Shown here in pieces: positions 7,911 through 16,532 of a stretch of 64,000 nucleotides of DNA. Below the pieces are notes generated by a model, which saw only the letters and a program-made list of their open reading frames with translations, made no database searches and had not been told where the DNA came from. The first letter of the stretch is position 1, and every line of letters starts with the position of its first letter. Source of the DNA: CAG-217 sp963642245 (GTDB lineage: Bacteria > Bacillota > Clostridia > Oscillospirales > Acutalibacteraceae); the NCBI GenBank assembly GCA_963642245.1, contig CAVIFY010000003.1:1-64000 (forward strand), written 5' to 3'. Both the position numbers and the translations under genes were made by a program.

Positions 7911-8147
7911 ATGGATTACAAAAAGCGCCTATACGACCTGCGCACGGATAACGACCTAAAACAGACGGATATTGCCGCTGTGCTAAAGATCACCGGCCAG
8001 GCCTACGGTATGTACGAGAACGGCAAGCGAGGGCTGCCCATTGAGCACCTGATCACCCTGTGCCGCTACTACGGAGTCAGCAGCGACTACATTCTGGGGC
8101 TGACGGACTGCAAAACCCCCGGCGCACACAAAAACACCGACCAGTAA
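7911..8147 (+). CDS. Small XRE-family transcriptional regulator
   Basis: The 78-residue protein is almost wholly a Cro/C1 helix-turn-helix domain (RLYDLRTDNDLKQTDIAAVL and YENGKRGLPIEHLITLCRYYGVSSDYILGLTD), typical of compact repressors. It lies just downstream of a promoter whose spacer holds an operator-like palindrome, so autoregulation is likely. The predicted leader is only about 10 bases and the ribosome-binding site is weak (GGTGATGTGA). The stop codon lies inside the stem-loop of its own terminator. Its divergent neighbour is the zinc-ribbon membrane protein, the probable second target. The ligand, if any, is unknown. Confidence 0.9.
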   Translation: MDYKKRLYDLRTDNDLKQTDIAAVLKITGQAYGMYENGKRGLPIEHLITLCRYYGVSSDYILGLTDCKTPGAHKNTDQ

Positions 8148-8180
8148 CAACCTATGGTTGCCGGTCGGTGTTTGTTTTTT
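8134..8180 (+). terminator. Intrinsic terminator overlapping the XRE stop codon
   Basis: ACACCGACC (8134-8142) pairs with GGTCGGTGT (8163-8171), and an inner GGTTG/CAACC helix may extend it; TTTGTTTTTT follows. Confidence 0.85.
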
Positions 8181-8192
8181 GTTTTCATTTTC

Positions 8193-8341
8193 GTAGGGGC
8201 GGATAGCATCCGCCCGCTTAAATCCCTCCACCACCTGCGGTGGTCCCCCTCCCTTTACAAGGGAGGCAAATCGGTTTCAATATCTTTGTCCCCCTTGCAA
8301 AGGGGGAAGCGGCGTAGCCGCAGGGGGATTGGCCGAAGGCA
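8193..8341. repeat. GTAGGG hairpin plus complete forward mosaic element
   Basis: GTAGGGGCGGATAGCATCCG heads a hairpin with a GCGGAT..ATCCGC stem (8193-8217). A complete element follows from AATCCCTCC (8221) to GGGGGATTGGCCGAAGGCA (8341), with a CACCACC..GGTGGT stem in place of the usual AACGCC..GGCGTT. Confidence 0.85.
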
Positions 8342-8356
8342 ATGGCAACTCCACCC

Positions 8357-8836
8357 TCACCCCTTAATAATATCCGCCGGGGTGACAGGCAGGGCCTGTT
8401 GCAGAGCGGACAGGGGCAGCTCCACCTGGGCGCCCACCCGCCCGGCAGAGAAGAAGATGGTGTCATACGCCGCCGCGGTTTGGTGGATATAGGTGGGGAA
8501 CTGCTTTTTCATACCAATGGGCGAGCAGCCGCCGTGCACATAGCCGGTGCGGGGCAGCAGCTCCTTTTGGGGCAGCATTTCTACCGCCTTTTCGCCGCAG
8601 GCGCGGGCCGCCTTTTTCAGGTCCAGTTCTTCTGCCACCGGCACCATAAACACAAAGAAGCCGCCGCTTTTGCCCCGGGTCACCAGGGTCTTAAACACCC
8701 GGTCCGGGTCCTGGCCCAGCAGCCGGGCCACCTCCACGCCGTTCACCGTGGAATTGTCATAGGCATAGTGGTTATAGGCCAGCTTTTTGCTGTCCAGCAC
8801 CCGCATTACATTGGTTTTCAGTTCCTTTTTTGCCAT
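8357..8836 (-). CDS. ybaK: Cys-tRNA(Pro)/aminoacyl-tRNA deacylase, YbaK/EbsC family
   Basis: The 159-residue protein is a full-length YbaK-type trans-editing domain that hydrolyses mischarged Cys-tRNA(Pro). Family features include FKTLVTRGKSGGFFVFMVPV, ELDLKKAARACGEKAVEML with its lysines, and GYVHGGCSPIGMKKQFPTYI, the GxxSPxG substrate loop. It lies 14 bases downstream of the DUF2804 gene in the same direction, probably one transcript, although the functions have no evident link. The ribosome-binding site is weak (AGAAAGTGA). Confidence 0.92.
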   Translation of the reverse strand: MAKKELKTNVMRVLDSKKLAYNHYAYDNSTVNGVEVARLLGQDPDRVFKTLVTRGKSGGFFVFMVPVAEELDLKKAARACGEKAVEMLPQKELLPRTGYVHGGCSPIGMKKQFPTYIHQTAAAYDTIFFSAGRVGAQVELPLSALQQALPVTPADIIKG

Positions 8837-8850
8837 CTTTTGTCACTTTC

Positions 8851-9876
8851 TCAGTATTTATTATGCACTTTCTCCGCAAAGCAAAGAAAGTCCTTCAGCA
8901 CCACCTTGGTGCCGTCGTCCAGCACGGCGGTGCCGCTCATACGGCCAAACACCTGGTGCTGGTCGGAGCAGATCAGCTTCACATCCAGCAGCGCCGCCCG
9001 GTCGATAATGGGCACAAAGTCCATCTCAAACCGGCCGTCCGAGGAAGTGAACTTCCAGGGGTCCGTATAATTATCGCTGATCAGGAAGGTCACATCGTCC
9101 AGCTTGTGCCCCACCCCGTCGTAGAACAAAATATTCTCCGAGGCGGCGGAGGTGTCGCCAAAGCCGTAGCCGATATTAAAGCCAAAGCGGTGACCGTCCA
9201 CCGTGCCGGAGCCGGAGCCCCAGTACCAGGTGTTGTCATAGGTCCACACGCCGCGGCCCCAGTCCAGAGCGCCGTAGTCCGTAGCCGGGTCAAAAGTATA
9301 AATTTTGCCGTCGAACTCCACCTTGCCCCGGGCGCGCATACAGTTGATCTTCTGATTATAATAGAACGCGTGGGGATCCTCCAGCCAGGGCGTGGCGATC
9401 ACCATGGTGTCCTGGGGCGGGTCCTCCAAGAAGATCTGCGCCCGCAGGGGCTTGCCGTTGTAGAAATTCTTAAAATGGCACTTGATCTCCCGCTGCTCAA
9501 AATTCAAATTAAACTGCATACCCAGCTTTTTGTCGCAGTAGCGGATACTGCCGCCGGAGGACACGGTGGGCATATGCAGCTTGCCCATAGGAAAGGCGTT
9601 CAAAATGGTCTCCGTGTGCTCAAAAGCGTTCTTAAAGTCCAAAAAAGTCACGGACTGCAAGCCGATGTACCCATCGTCCGACAGGGTAAAGCACACGCCA
9701 AAGTCCCCGGAGGGCGACAGCACCGAGTAGTAGTCCCACTCCTTAATGCGGGTGGGGCGCTTTTTAATATCCGCCCGGCTGTACAGCTGCAACGGCCGCC
9801 GAGACCAGCCCGGCTCCTGCAAAATCCCATCCGGCCCCAGCAGCGGCTGGGTGGTGGTCACCTCATGATTGCGCAT
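8851..9876 (-). CDS. DUF2804 family protein
   Basis: The protein of about 341 residues matches the DUF2804 family of uncharacterised bacterial proteins throughout. Typical stretches are TTTQPLLGPDGILQEPGWSR at the N-terminus, LDWGRGVWTYDNTWYWGSGSG near residue 215 and FGFNIGYGFGDTSAASEN. It has no signal peptide or membrane segment. Its fold is thought to be lipocalin-like beta structure, which I cannot check here. AAGGGGG lies 8 bases before the ATG at 9876; an upstream start would overlap that site. Probably co-transcribed with ybaK. Function unknown. Confidence 0.85.
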   Translation of the reverse strand: MRNHEVTTTQPLLGPDGILQEPGWSRRPLQLYSRADIKKRPTRIKEWDYYSVLSPSGDFGVCFTLSDDGYIGLQSVTFLDFKNAFEHTETILNAFPMGKLHMPTVSSGGSIRYCDKKLGMQFNLNFEQREIKCHFKNFYNGKPLRAQIFLEDPPQDTMVIATPWLEDPHAFYYNQKINCMRARGKVEFDGKIYTFDPATDYGALDWGRGVWTYDNTWYWGSGSGTVDGHRFGFNIGYGFGDTSAASENILFYDGVGHKLDDVTFLISDNYTDPWKFTSSDGRFEMDFVPIIDRAALLDVKLICSDQHQVFGRMSGTAVLDDGTKVVLKDFLCFAEKVHNKY

Positions 9877-9965
9877 AAATGAATCCCCCTTCATAATGCA
9901 AAAAAGTGTATGGTTCGGTCAACAATATCATCCTACCACAAACGGCAGCCATTTGCAACGGGTAT

Positions 9966-10472
9966 TCAGTATTCGATCCCCCGCCGGGCCGGTGCGCCGG
10001 TATCAAAGGGGTGGCGCTCCTTGGTCATACAGGTAATATAATCGCACAGGGGCGCCAAATCCGGCGGCAGACTGTGGCCGGTCAAGATGATCTCGCACCC
10101 CTTGCCCCGCCGCTGCAAAAAGTCCATCAACCCTTGCCGGGGCAGCAGGTCGCCGACAAAGGCGTCTGCCCCCTCGTCCAGCACCACCAAAAAGCAGTCC
10201 GCCGCCCGGGTGTCGATCTCCGCCAGCAACCGGGCATAATCCGCCGCCAGGGCTGCCTGCTTCTCTGCCGTTACCGGGCAAAACATTTGGAATTGCTCCC
10301 GGGGGAACAAGCACTGCGCCCCCAGCCGCTCCAGCGCCGCCACCTCGCAAGAGGAGCCGTCTTTATAAAACGACACAAAGAGCACCGACTCCCCGGCACC
10401 CGCCGCGCGCACCGCTGCGCCCACCGCCGCCGTGGTCTTGCCCTTGCCGTCGCCGTAATAAAGCTGTACCAT
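9966..10472 (-). CDS. cobO: Cob(I)yrinic acid a,c-diamide adenosyltransferase, CobO/BtuR type
   Basis: The 168-residue protein carries the P-loop YYGDGKGKTTAAVG at its N-terminus and VLDEGADAF (Walker-B-like) near residue 95, followed by the family's TGH segment, as in CobO/BtuR enzymes that adenosylate corrinoids to make coenzyme B12 forms. It is slightly shorter than E. coli BtuR because it lacks the N-terminal extension. No other cobalamin gene is near, so it may serve salvage rather than de novo synthesis; this is inference. Confidence 0.88.
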   Translation of the reverse strand: MVQLYYGDGKGKTTAAVGAAVRAAGAGESVLFVSFYKDGSSCEVAALERLGAQCLFPREQFQMFCPVTAEKQAALAADYARLLAEIDTRAADCFLVVLDEGADAFVGDLLPRQGLMDFLQRRGKGCEIILTGHSLPPDLAPLCDYITCMTKERHPFDTGAPARRGIEY

Positions 10473-10597
10473 TTTGCCACCTCCGTCTGTCTGTTACCAG
10501 TATAACCCGCACCCGGGGCTGTGTAAAGAAAAACCGCGGTATAAAGCCAAAAAATTTGCAGTTCCACGGAGCGTGGACAACTTCCACCGCCCGCCTG

Positions 10598-10626
10598 TTG
10601 CAAAGATCCGCCCTTTCTGCTACAAT
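10598..10626 (+). promoter_or_regulatory. Promoter of the 10681 XRE gene
   Basis: TTGCAA (10598-10603), 17-bp spacer, TACAAT (10621-10626). A CCACG-gag-CGTGG palindrome at 10564-10576 upstream could be a regulator site. Confidence 0.6.
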
Positions 10627-10680
10627 AAAATCGTAAACAAGGGAAAGGAGAGCGGGAGCCGCGGCCCCCGCACCGCAGAT

Positions 10681-11370
10681 ATGGATGCAAAAGAGATCGG
10701 GCGCACCATCAGCACCCACCGCAAGGCGCTGGGTCTGACCCAAATGCAGCTGGCGGCCCAGTTGCAGGTCAGCAACCGCACCGTCTCCAAGTGGGAGAAC
10801 GGCGACGGCTTTCCGGATATTTCGCTGCTGCCGGGACTGGCCGCTGCCCTGGATATTACCATTGACGAGTTGCTCACCGGGGAAGTACCGGCACAAATTC
10901 AGCAGAGCGTCAGCGCCGCAGAGGCCCGCCGTGCCCAAGGTCGCTACCAGGTGGCCAAGATCGTGGCCGGAGCGCTGCTGGTGGCGGGCAGCGTGATCGG
11001 ACTGATCACCGAGGTGCGGCTGTTTTGGGTGAAGCCCTTTTATATGTTCATTGAAATTTACCTGCTGGTGCTGGCCTTTGTGCTGGTGGTGGTAGGGGCT
11101 ATGGTCTTTCTCATCGGGCTGGTGCGCTACCGCACGGAGGTGCAGCACCTGGGCACAGCCAACCGGGTAGAGGCTCTGGTGGCGCTGGCCGGTGCCGGGC
11201 TGTTCCCCCTCTTTACCGTGCTGCGCTTTCTCCACGCTTACACCCCAGCCGGTATGGCGGTGTTTATCGTGCTGCTGGCGGCAGCGGTGGGTCTGTGGAT
11301 CTGGCGGCTGGCGGCGGACTGCAAAAAGCTGCGGGCAGAGAAAGCCCGCCCCAAAGCAGAGAAAGACTGA
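10681..11370 (+). CDS. XRE-family regulator with C-terminal membrane domain
   Basis: Residues 1-65 form a helix-turn-helix (ISTHRKALGLTQMQLAAQL, VSNRTVSKWENGDGFPDISL). After a linker, four hydrophobic segments follow, and the protein ends in a basic tail (KKLRAEKARPKAEKD). At 229 residues it resembles many Clostridial membrane-anchored XRE proteins of unknown signal. The ATG at 10681 is the only sensible start for the domain, but no good Shine-Dalgarno is adjacent; an AAAGGAG lies about 40 bases upstream, so the start is slightly uncertain. It is not closely similar to the 1845-2486 regulator in its membrane part. Confidence 0.83.
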   Translation: MDAKEIGRTISTHRKALGLTQMQLAAQLQVSNRTVSKWENGDGFPDISLLPGLAAALDITIDELLTGEVPAQIQQSVSAAEARRAQGRYQVAKIVAGALLVAGSVIGLITEVRLFWVKPFYMFIEIYLLVLAFVLVVVGAMVFLIGLVRYRTEVQHLGTANRVEALVALAGAGLFPLFTVLRFLHAYTPAGMAVFIVLLAAAVGLWIWRLAADCKKLRAEKARPKAEKD

Positions 11371-11396
11371 TTTTGTCAAAAAAATAGAACTGGCTA

Positions 11397-11466
11397 TTGA
11401 TTTGGCGGGCACTTTCCAGTATAATATATAAGTACAGACGGTTGTACAGGCGTACAGCCGTTTTTC
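11397..11466 (+). promoter_or_regulatory. Strong promoter running directly into an intrinsic terminator
   Basis: TTGATT (11397-11402), 17 bp, TATAAT (11420-11425). Six or so bases after the expected start lies a 10-bp stem ACGGTTGTAC/GTACAGCCGT (11438-11461, loop AGGC) followed by TTTTT. The predicted primary product is an RNA of about 35 nt; read-through would give the DUF1846 mRNA. Alternatively the hairpin simply terminates the upstream XRE gene. Confidence 0.6.
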
Positions 11467-11500
11467 TTATTTTAATATAGCGAGCGTAAGTAGAGGGAAT

Positions 11501-12979
11501 ATGAAAAAAGCAGGTTTTGACAATCAAAAATATTTAGAAATGCAATCCGGCCGTATTCGGGAGCGCATTGCCGAATTCGGCGGCAAGCTGTACCTGGAAT
11601 TCGGCGGCAAGCTGTTTGACGACTACCACGCCAGCCGTGTGCTGCCGGGCTTTCAGCCGGACAGCAAGCTGCAAATGCTGCTGCAACTGAAGGACCAGGC
11701 GGAGATCGTTATTGTAGTCAGCGCCCAGGATATTGAGAAGGACAAGGTGCGGGGCGATCTGGGCATTACCTATGATATTGACACCCTGCGGCTGATCGAG
11801 GCTTTCCGTTCCAAGGGGCTGACCGTCAGCTCCGCGGTGCTCACCAAGTACGCCCCCTCCCCCAAGCTGGACGCCTTTGAGGCCCGGCTGCAAGCGGCGG
11901 GCGTGGCGGTGTACCACCACTATCTGATCGACGGCTACCCGGCCAGTATCAGCAAGATCGTCAGCGACGCCGGTTACGGCAAAAATGATTATATCGAGAC
12001 CAAGCGCTCCCTGGTGATCATCACCGCCCCCGGTCCGGGCAGCGGCAAGATGGCCACCTGCCTGTCCCAGCTGTACCACGAGAACCGGCGGGGCATTAAG
12101 GCCGGGTATGCGAAATTTGAGACCTTCCCCATCTGGAACATTCCGCTGAACCACCCGGTGAACCTGGCCTATGAGGCTGCCACCGCGGACCTGGGGGATG
12201 TAAACATGATCGACCCCTGGCACCTGGAGGCCTACGGCGAGACCACCGTCAACTACAACCGAGATGTGGAGATCTTCCCGGTGCTGAAAGCCACTTTTGA
12301 GAAGATCTACGGCACCTGCCCCTACCAGTCCCCTACGGATATGGGGGTCAATATGGCCGGTAACTGCATTGTGGACGACAACGCCGTGTGCACCGCCGCC
12401 AAAGAGGAGATCCTGCGCCGCTACTTTACCGCCTGCTGCAATGCGCTGCGGGGCAAGGAATGCAGCGACGAGATCTATAAATTAGAACTGCTGCTGGGCC
12501 AAGCCGGGCTGAGCACCGACGATCGGGCCTGCGCAGCGGCAGCCACTCGTGCTGCGGCAGACACCGGCGTGCCCTGCGCCGCCATTGAGCTGGAAAGCGG
12601 CGACCTGATCACCGGCAAGACCACCGAGCTGCTGGGCTGCGCCAGCGCTATGCTGCTCAATGCCTTAAAGCACCTGGGCGGTATTCCGGACGAAACACTG
12701 CTGATCTCGCCGGAGGTGATCCGTCCCATTCAGGCGCTGAAGATCCATCACCTGGGCAGCCACAATCCCCGGCTGCATACGGACGAGGTGCTCATCGCCC
12801 TGTCTATGTGCGCCGTAACGGACCCCAACGCCGCCCTGGCGCTGGAACAGCTGGGCAAGTTGCAGGACTGCGAAGTGCACTGCTCCGTGCTGCTGTCCTC
12901 CGTAGATGAGAACACGCTGAAAAAGCTGGGCGTGCACCTGACCTGCACCGCAAAAAGCGACAAAAAGGTCATTTACTGA
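11501..12979 (+). CDS. DUF1846 family protein
   Basis: The 492-residue protein is a full-length DUF1846 member, common in Firmicutes and uncharacterised. It begins GFDNQKYLEMQSGRIRERI and contains a P-loop-like GPGSGKMATCLSQLYHE near residue 177 and the conserved FPIWNIPLNHPVNLAYEAAT. An unusual near-duplication EFGGKLYLEFGGKLFDDYHA occurs near residue 25, though similar text is normal for the family. AGAGGG precedes the ATG. The family has been linked to nucleotide binding by fold, but no reaction is established. It lies behind the promoter-terminator arrangement at 11397-11466. Confidence 0.9.
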   Translation: MKKAGFDNQKYLEMQSGRIRERIAEFGGKLYLEFGGKLFDDYHASRVLPGFQPDSKLQMLLQLKDQAEIVIVVSAQDIEKDKVRGDLGITYDIDTLRLIEAFRSKGLTVSSAVLTKYAPSPKLDAFEARLQAAGVAVYHHYLIDGYPASISKIVSDAGYGKNDYIETKRSLVIITAPGPGSGKMATCLSQLYHENRRGIKAGYAKFETFPIWNIPLNHPVNLAYEAATADLGDVNMIDPWHLEAYGETTVNYNRDVEIFPVLKATFEKIYGTCPYQSPTDMGVNMAGNCIVDDNAVCTAAKEEILRRYFTACCNALRGKECSDEIYKLELLLGQAGLSTDDRACAAAATRAAADTGVPCAAIELESGDLITGKTTELLGCASAMLLNALKHLGGIPDETLLISPEVIRPIQALKIHHLGSHNPRLHTDEVLIALSMCAVTDPNAALALEQLGKLQDCEVHCSVLLSSVDENTLKKLGVHLTCTAKSDKKVIY

Positions 12980-13031
12980 TCGACCCAATATCATTTTATA
13001 TACAGACTACAACACAGAAAGGGTGATTTCA

Positions 13032-14654
13032 TTGGGCAAAACCAAGTATATCTTCATTACCGGCGGCGTTGTCAGCGGGCTGGGTAAGGGCATTACCGCC
13101 GCTTCCCTGGGCCGACTGCTTAAGTCCAGAGGGCTAAAGGTCACCGCGCAGAAGCTGGACCCGTACCTGAATGTGGACCCGGGCACCATGAACCCGGTGC
13201 AGCATGGCGAGGTATTCGTCACCGACGACGGCGCAGAGACGGACCTGGATCTGGGGCACTACGAGCGCTTTATTGACGAGTCCCTGAGCCAAAACTCCAA
13301 CCTGACCTCCGGGCGTGTGTACTGGAAAGTGATCACCGACGAGCGCAAGGGCGTGTACGGCGGCCAGACCATCCAGATCATTCCCCATGTGACCAATGAG
13401 ATCAAGCGCTCCATCGCCCGCAACGCAGACACCGGCGCCGATGTGTGCCTGGTAGAGATCGGCGGCACCGTAGGCGATATTGAGAGCCAGCCGTTTTTAG
13501 AGGCCATTCGCCAGTTTGCCGTGGAGGCCGGGCGAGAGAACTGCCTGTTTATCCATGTGACCCTGGTGCCGTACCTGGCAGCCTCCGACGAGCTGAAGAG
13601 CAAGCCCACCCAGCACAGCGTTAAGGAAATGCTCTCCATCGGTATCAACCCGGACATTATCGTTTGCCGCACGGAGCACCCGCTGACGGAGGAGATCAAG
13701 CACAAGATCTCCCTGTTCTGCAATGTGAACCCGGAGTGCGTTATTGAAAACAACAACTGCGACATTCTCTATGCCGTGCCTATGATGCTCCATGAGCAGC
13801 ACATGGACGATGTGGTGATCCGCAAGCTGGGCATTGACTGCCCCGGTGCGCCGGACCTGACCGACTGGCAGGAGATGCTGGACGCCCTGCGCCACCCGGT
13901 GCAGACGGTAAAGATCGCCCTGGTGGGCAAATATGTGGAGCTGCATGACAGCTATATCAGCGTGAACGAGGCGCTGAAGCACGGTGGTATTGCCACCCAC
14001 AGCGCCGTGGATATTCACTGGATCGACTCGGAGACCCTGGAGGGCGACGATGTGGACCTGGACGCCATCTTAGGCGATATGGACGGCATTTTGGTGCCCG
14101 GCGGCTTTGGCTCCCGTGGCATTGAGGGCAAGATCAACGCCTGCCGCTACGCCCGCACCCACGGGGTGCCCTACCTGGGTATCTGCCTGGGTATGCAGAT
14201 CGCCATTATCGAATTTGCCCGGGATGTGCTGGGCATGGCAGACGCCAACTCGGCAGAGATCGACCCGGCCACTACCCACCCGGTGATCGACATTTTGCCG
14301 GAGCAAAAGGATGTAACGGACATGGGCGGCACCATGCGCCTGGGCCAGTACCCCTGCACCCTGAACCCGGACTCCAAGGCCTTTGCCCTGTACGGCGCCT
14401 CTATGATCTATGAGCGCCACCGCCACCGCTATGAGGTGAACAACGATTATCGCCCGGACCTGCTGAAAGGCGGTATGATCTTTGCCGGTACTTCGCCGGA
14501 TAATCACATTGTCGAGATGGTAGAGATCCCGGATCACCCCTGGTTCGTGGCCGGTCAGTTCCACCCGGAATTCAAGAGCCGACCCAACCGCCCCCACCCG
14601 CTGTTCCGCGGTTTCGTTACCGCCGCCGCAACGCGTATGAACAGCAAGAAATAA
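13032..14654 (+). CDS. pyrG: CTP synthase
   Basis: CTP synthase aminates UTP with glutamine-derived ammonia. The synthetase domain starts with KTKYIFITGGVVSGLGKGIT (ATP loop), and the C-terminal class I glutamine amidotransferase domain shows YLGICLGMQ with the nucleophilic Cys and the FHPEF histidine/glutamate pair. I prefer the TTG at 13032: AAAGG lies 9 bases upstream and the N-terminus then matches other PyrG proteins. A GTG at 13023 directly abuts the same Shine-Dalgarno. Length of about 540 residues is normal. A terminator follows closely. Confidence 0.96.
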   Translation: MGKTKYIFITGGVVSGLGKGITAASLGRLLKSRGLKVTAQKLDPYLNVDPGTMNPVQHGEVFVTDDGAETDLDLGHYERFIDESLSQNSNLTSGRVYWKVITDERKGVYGGQTIQIIPHVTNEIKRSIARNADTGADVCLVEIGGTVGDIESQPFLEAIRQFAVEAGRENCLFIHVTLVPYLAASDELKSKPTQHSVKEMLSIGINPDIIVCRTEHPLTEEIKHKISLFCNVNPECVIENNNCDILYAVPMMLHEQHMDDVVIRKLGIDCPGAPDLTDWQEMLDALRHPVQTVKIALVGKYVELHDSYISVNEALKHGGIATHSAVDIHWIDSETLEGDDVDLDAILGDMDGILVPGGFGSRGIEGKINACRYARTHGVPYLGICLGMQIAIIEFARDVLGMADANSAEIDPATTHPVIDILPEQKDVTDMGGTMRLGQYPCTLNPDSKAFALYGASMIYERHRHRYEVNNDYRPDLLKGGMIFAGTSPDNHIVEMVEIPDHPWFVAGQFHPEFKSRPNRPHPLFRGFVTAAATRMNSKK

Positions 14655-14670
14655 GCGCAAACATAAAACG

Positions 14671-14702
14671 AAAGCACAAGGTATTCGCCTTGTGCTTTTT
14701 TT
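14671..14702 (+). terminator. Intrinsic terminator of pyrG
   Basis: AAAGCACAAGG pairs with CCTTGTGCTTT, followed by a T run. Confidence 0.92.
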
Positions 14703-14710
14703 GTTTTTAT

Positions 14711-14887
14711 TGCCTTCGGCCAATCCCCCTGTATCCCCCTTTGCAAGGGGGACAAAGATGTTGCAACCTTTTTGCCTCCCTTGTAAAGGGTGACTCCCCG
14801 CAGTGCGGGGAGATGTCGCGCAGCGACAGAGGGGACGGGCACCGGTTCGGTGGTGGCTGCGAGTTTGCGAGCAGACGGAGGGATTGA
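14711..14887. repeat. Mosaic repeat element, reverse orientation, with insertion
   Basis: The element runs from TGCCTTCGGCCAATCCCCC to GACGGAGGGATT. It lacks the GCGGC hairpin and instead contains the extra block CTCCCCGCAGTGCGGGGAG plus TGTCGCGCAGCGACA, seen also at 1571-1764. With the terminator it accounts for the gap downstream of pyrG. Confidence 0.83.
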
Positions 14888-14966
14888 TAGGCACCGGATT
14901 TTACCACAAAAAACAGGGAACGGTACGCACCGTTCCCTGTTCCCATTTTTATACACTTTTATCCGT

Positions 14967-15890
14967 TTATTTCTCCACGGCAGACACAACGCCCTCTGCC
15001 AAACCGGCAAGGCCCTGAATTTCCGACGGAATGATGATCTTGGTGGCCTGGCCGTCGGCGGCTTTGGAGAACGCCTCCAGCGCTTTCAGCTTAATTACTG
15101 CGTCACCGGCGTTGGCGTCGTTGAGCAGGCGAATGGCGTCTGCGGTGGCCTTTTGCACCGCCTCAATAGCCATAGCCTCACCCTCGGCCTCGCGAATTTT
15201 CGCCTCTTTCACAGCCTCCGCGTGGAGAATGGCGGCCTGTTTCTCCGCCTCTGCCTCCAAAATCTTGGACTCCTTGTGCCCCTCGGCTACCAGAATACGG
15301 CTCTGCTTTTCGCCCTCGGCGGTCAAGATGGCCTCACGGCGCTGGCGCTCCGCTTTCATCTGCTTTTCCATGGCGTCCTGAATTTCCCGGGGCGGGATAA
15401 TGTTTTTCAGTTCCACCCGGTTCACCTTAATACCCCAGGGGTCCGTGGCCTCGTCCAGGATCACCCGGATCTTGGTATTGATGGTGTCGCGGGAAGTAAG
15501 GGTGCTGTCCAGCTCCATCTCGCCGATAATGTTACGCAGCGTGGTGGCAGACAGGTTCTCAATAGCAGAAATGGGGCTTTCCACGCCGTAGGTGTACAGC
15601 TTGGGGTCCGTGATCTGGAAGAACACCACCGTGTCGATCTGCATGGTCACATTGTCCTTGGTGATCACCGCCTGGGGCTTAAAGTCCACCACCTGTTCCT
15701 TAAGGGAAACAGTCTTGGCGATCCGGTCAATGAACGGAATTTTTACATGCAGCCCGGTGTCCCAGGTGGCATAGAAGGTGCCCAGCCGCTCCAAAACGAA
15801 TGCCTTGGACTGGGGCACCACACGAATGTTGGCCAGCACCAGCGCGATCAGCGCCAGAATGACCACAGCTAAAATGATCCACTTTAACAT
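14967..15890 (-). CDS. SPFH/band-7 membrane protein (QmcA/stomatin-like)
   Basis: The 307-residue protein has an N-terminal transmembrane helix (residues 3-21), a band-7 domain (VVPQSKAFVLERLG ... ATTLRNIIGEMELDSTLTSRDTIN), and a long Ala/Glu-rich coiled coil (ERQRREAILTAEGEKQSRI and following repeats) as in QmcA/stomatins, which form oligomeric membrane rings and organise microdomains. The partner NfeD protein is encoded immediately upstream in the same operon, a classic pairing. AAAAGGAG precedes the ATG. Not HflC or HflK, which occur as a pair. Confidence 0.93.
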   Translation of the reverse strand: MLKWIILAVVILALIALVLANIRVVPQSKAFVLERLGTFYATWDTGLHVKIPFIDRIAKTVSLKEQVVDFKPQAVITKDNVTMQIDTVVFFQITDPKLYTYGVESPISAIENLSATTLRNIIGEMELDSTLTSRDTINTKIRVILDEATDPWGIKVNRVELKNIIPPREIQDAMEKQMKAERQRREAILTAEGEKQSRILVAEGHKESKILEAEAEKQAAILHAEAVKEAKIREAEGEAMAIEAVQKATADAIRLLNDANAGDAVIKLKALEAFSKAADGQATKIIIPSEIQGLAGLAEGVVSAVEK

Positions 15891-15940
15891 ACAAATTCTC
15901 CTTTTCTTTCATTCTATATGGATAAAAATGGATAACAAGA

Positions 15941-16390
15941 TCAGACCTTGCCCACCGGGGCTTTGGCCGGGCGCACCATCAACTTGACGCCCTCAATGCG
16001 ATCCACCACCACGGTGGTGCCGGCGGCAATGGGCGCGCCGTCCGTACTGCGGGCGGACCATACGCTACCGCATACCTTGACCTGCCCGGCGGCTGCCAAA
16101 TTATCAATATCTTCCAGCACCACGCCGGTCTGGCCCACACAGCGGTCCGCGTTGGTGGCCTGGATCCGGGGGCGCAGGTACTTCTTCACCAGGGGTTTGG
16201 TAGCCAGCAGCGCCACCACGGACACCGCCACAAACAGCACCCCTTGGAGCCAAACAGCCCCGCCGCAGGCTGCCGCGATCGCCGCAGCCACTGCGCCCAG
16301 CACAAACCAAATAGACACCAGCTGGGCGGTGATCCCCTCCAGCACGCCGAATACCACGGCGGCAATGATCCATATATACAGCATTTGCAT
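15941..16390 (-). CDS. NfeD-family membrane protein
   Basis: The protein of 149 residues has three or four N-terminal hydrophobic segments (YIWIIAAVVFGVLEGITAQL, VSIWFVLGAVAAAIAAACGG, LQGVLFVAVSVVALLA) and a C-terminal OB-fold domain (GQTGVVLEDIDNLAAAGQV ... GTTVVVDRIEGVKLMVRP). This is the short NfeD form without the serine-protease domain, which partners SPFH proteins. AGGAGG lies 9 bases before the ATG at 16390, which decides the start. It is the first gene of the operon with the SPFH gene 50 bases downstream. Confidence 0.92.
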   Translation of the reverse strand: MQMLYIWIIAAVVFGVLEGITAQLVSIWFVLGAVAAAIAAACGGAVWLQGVLFVAVSVVALLATKPLVKKYLRPRIQATNADRCVGQTGVVLEDIDNLAAAGQVKVCGSVWSARSTDGAPIAAGTTVVVDRIEGVKLMVRPAKAPVGKV

Positions 16391-16532
16391 AGGCTGTGAC
16401 CTCCTCTCGGTGCAAAAAGCGGTAAACCGCCCCGATTTTCTGCTCTCAGTATAGCATACGCCACAACCCTTTGCAATACACATTCCATTTTAAGCGACGA
16501 GTGACCAGCAGAGGGGTGTGCGGCAGAGGAAA

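Noticed and set aside
10474..10680. N-terminal extension of the XRE gene at 10681
   Set aside because: The upstream frame crosses the promoter and would add a non-homologous sequence before the helix-turn-helix.
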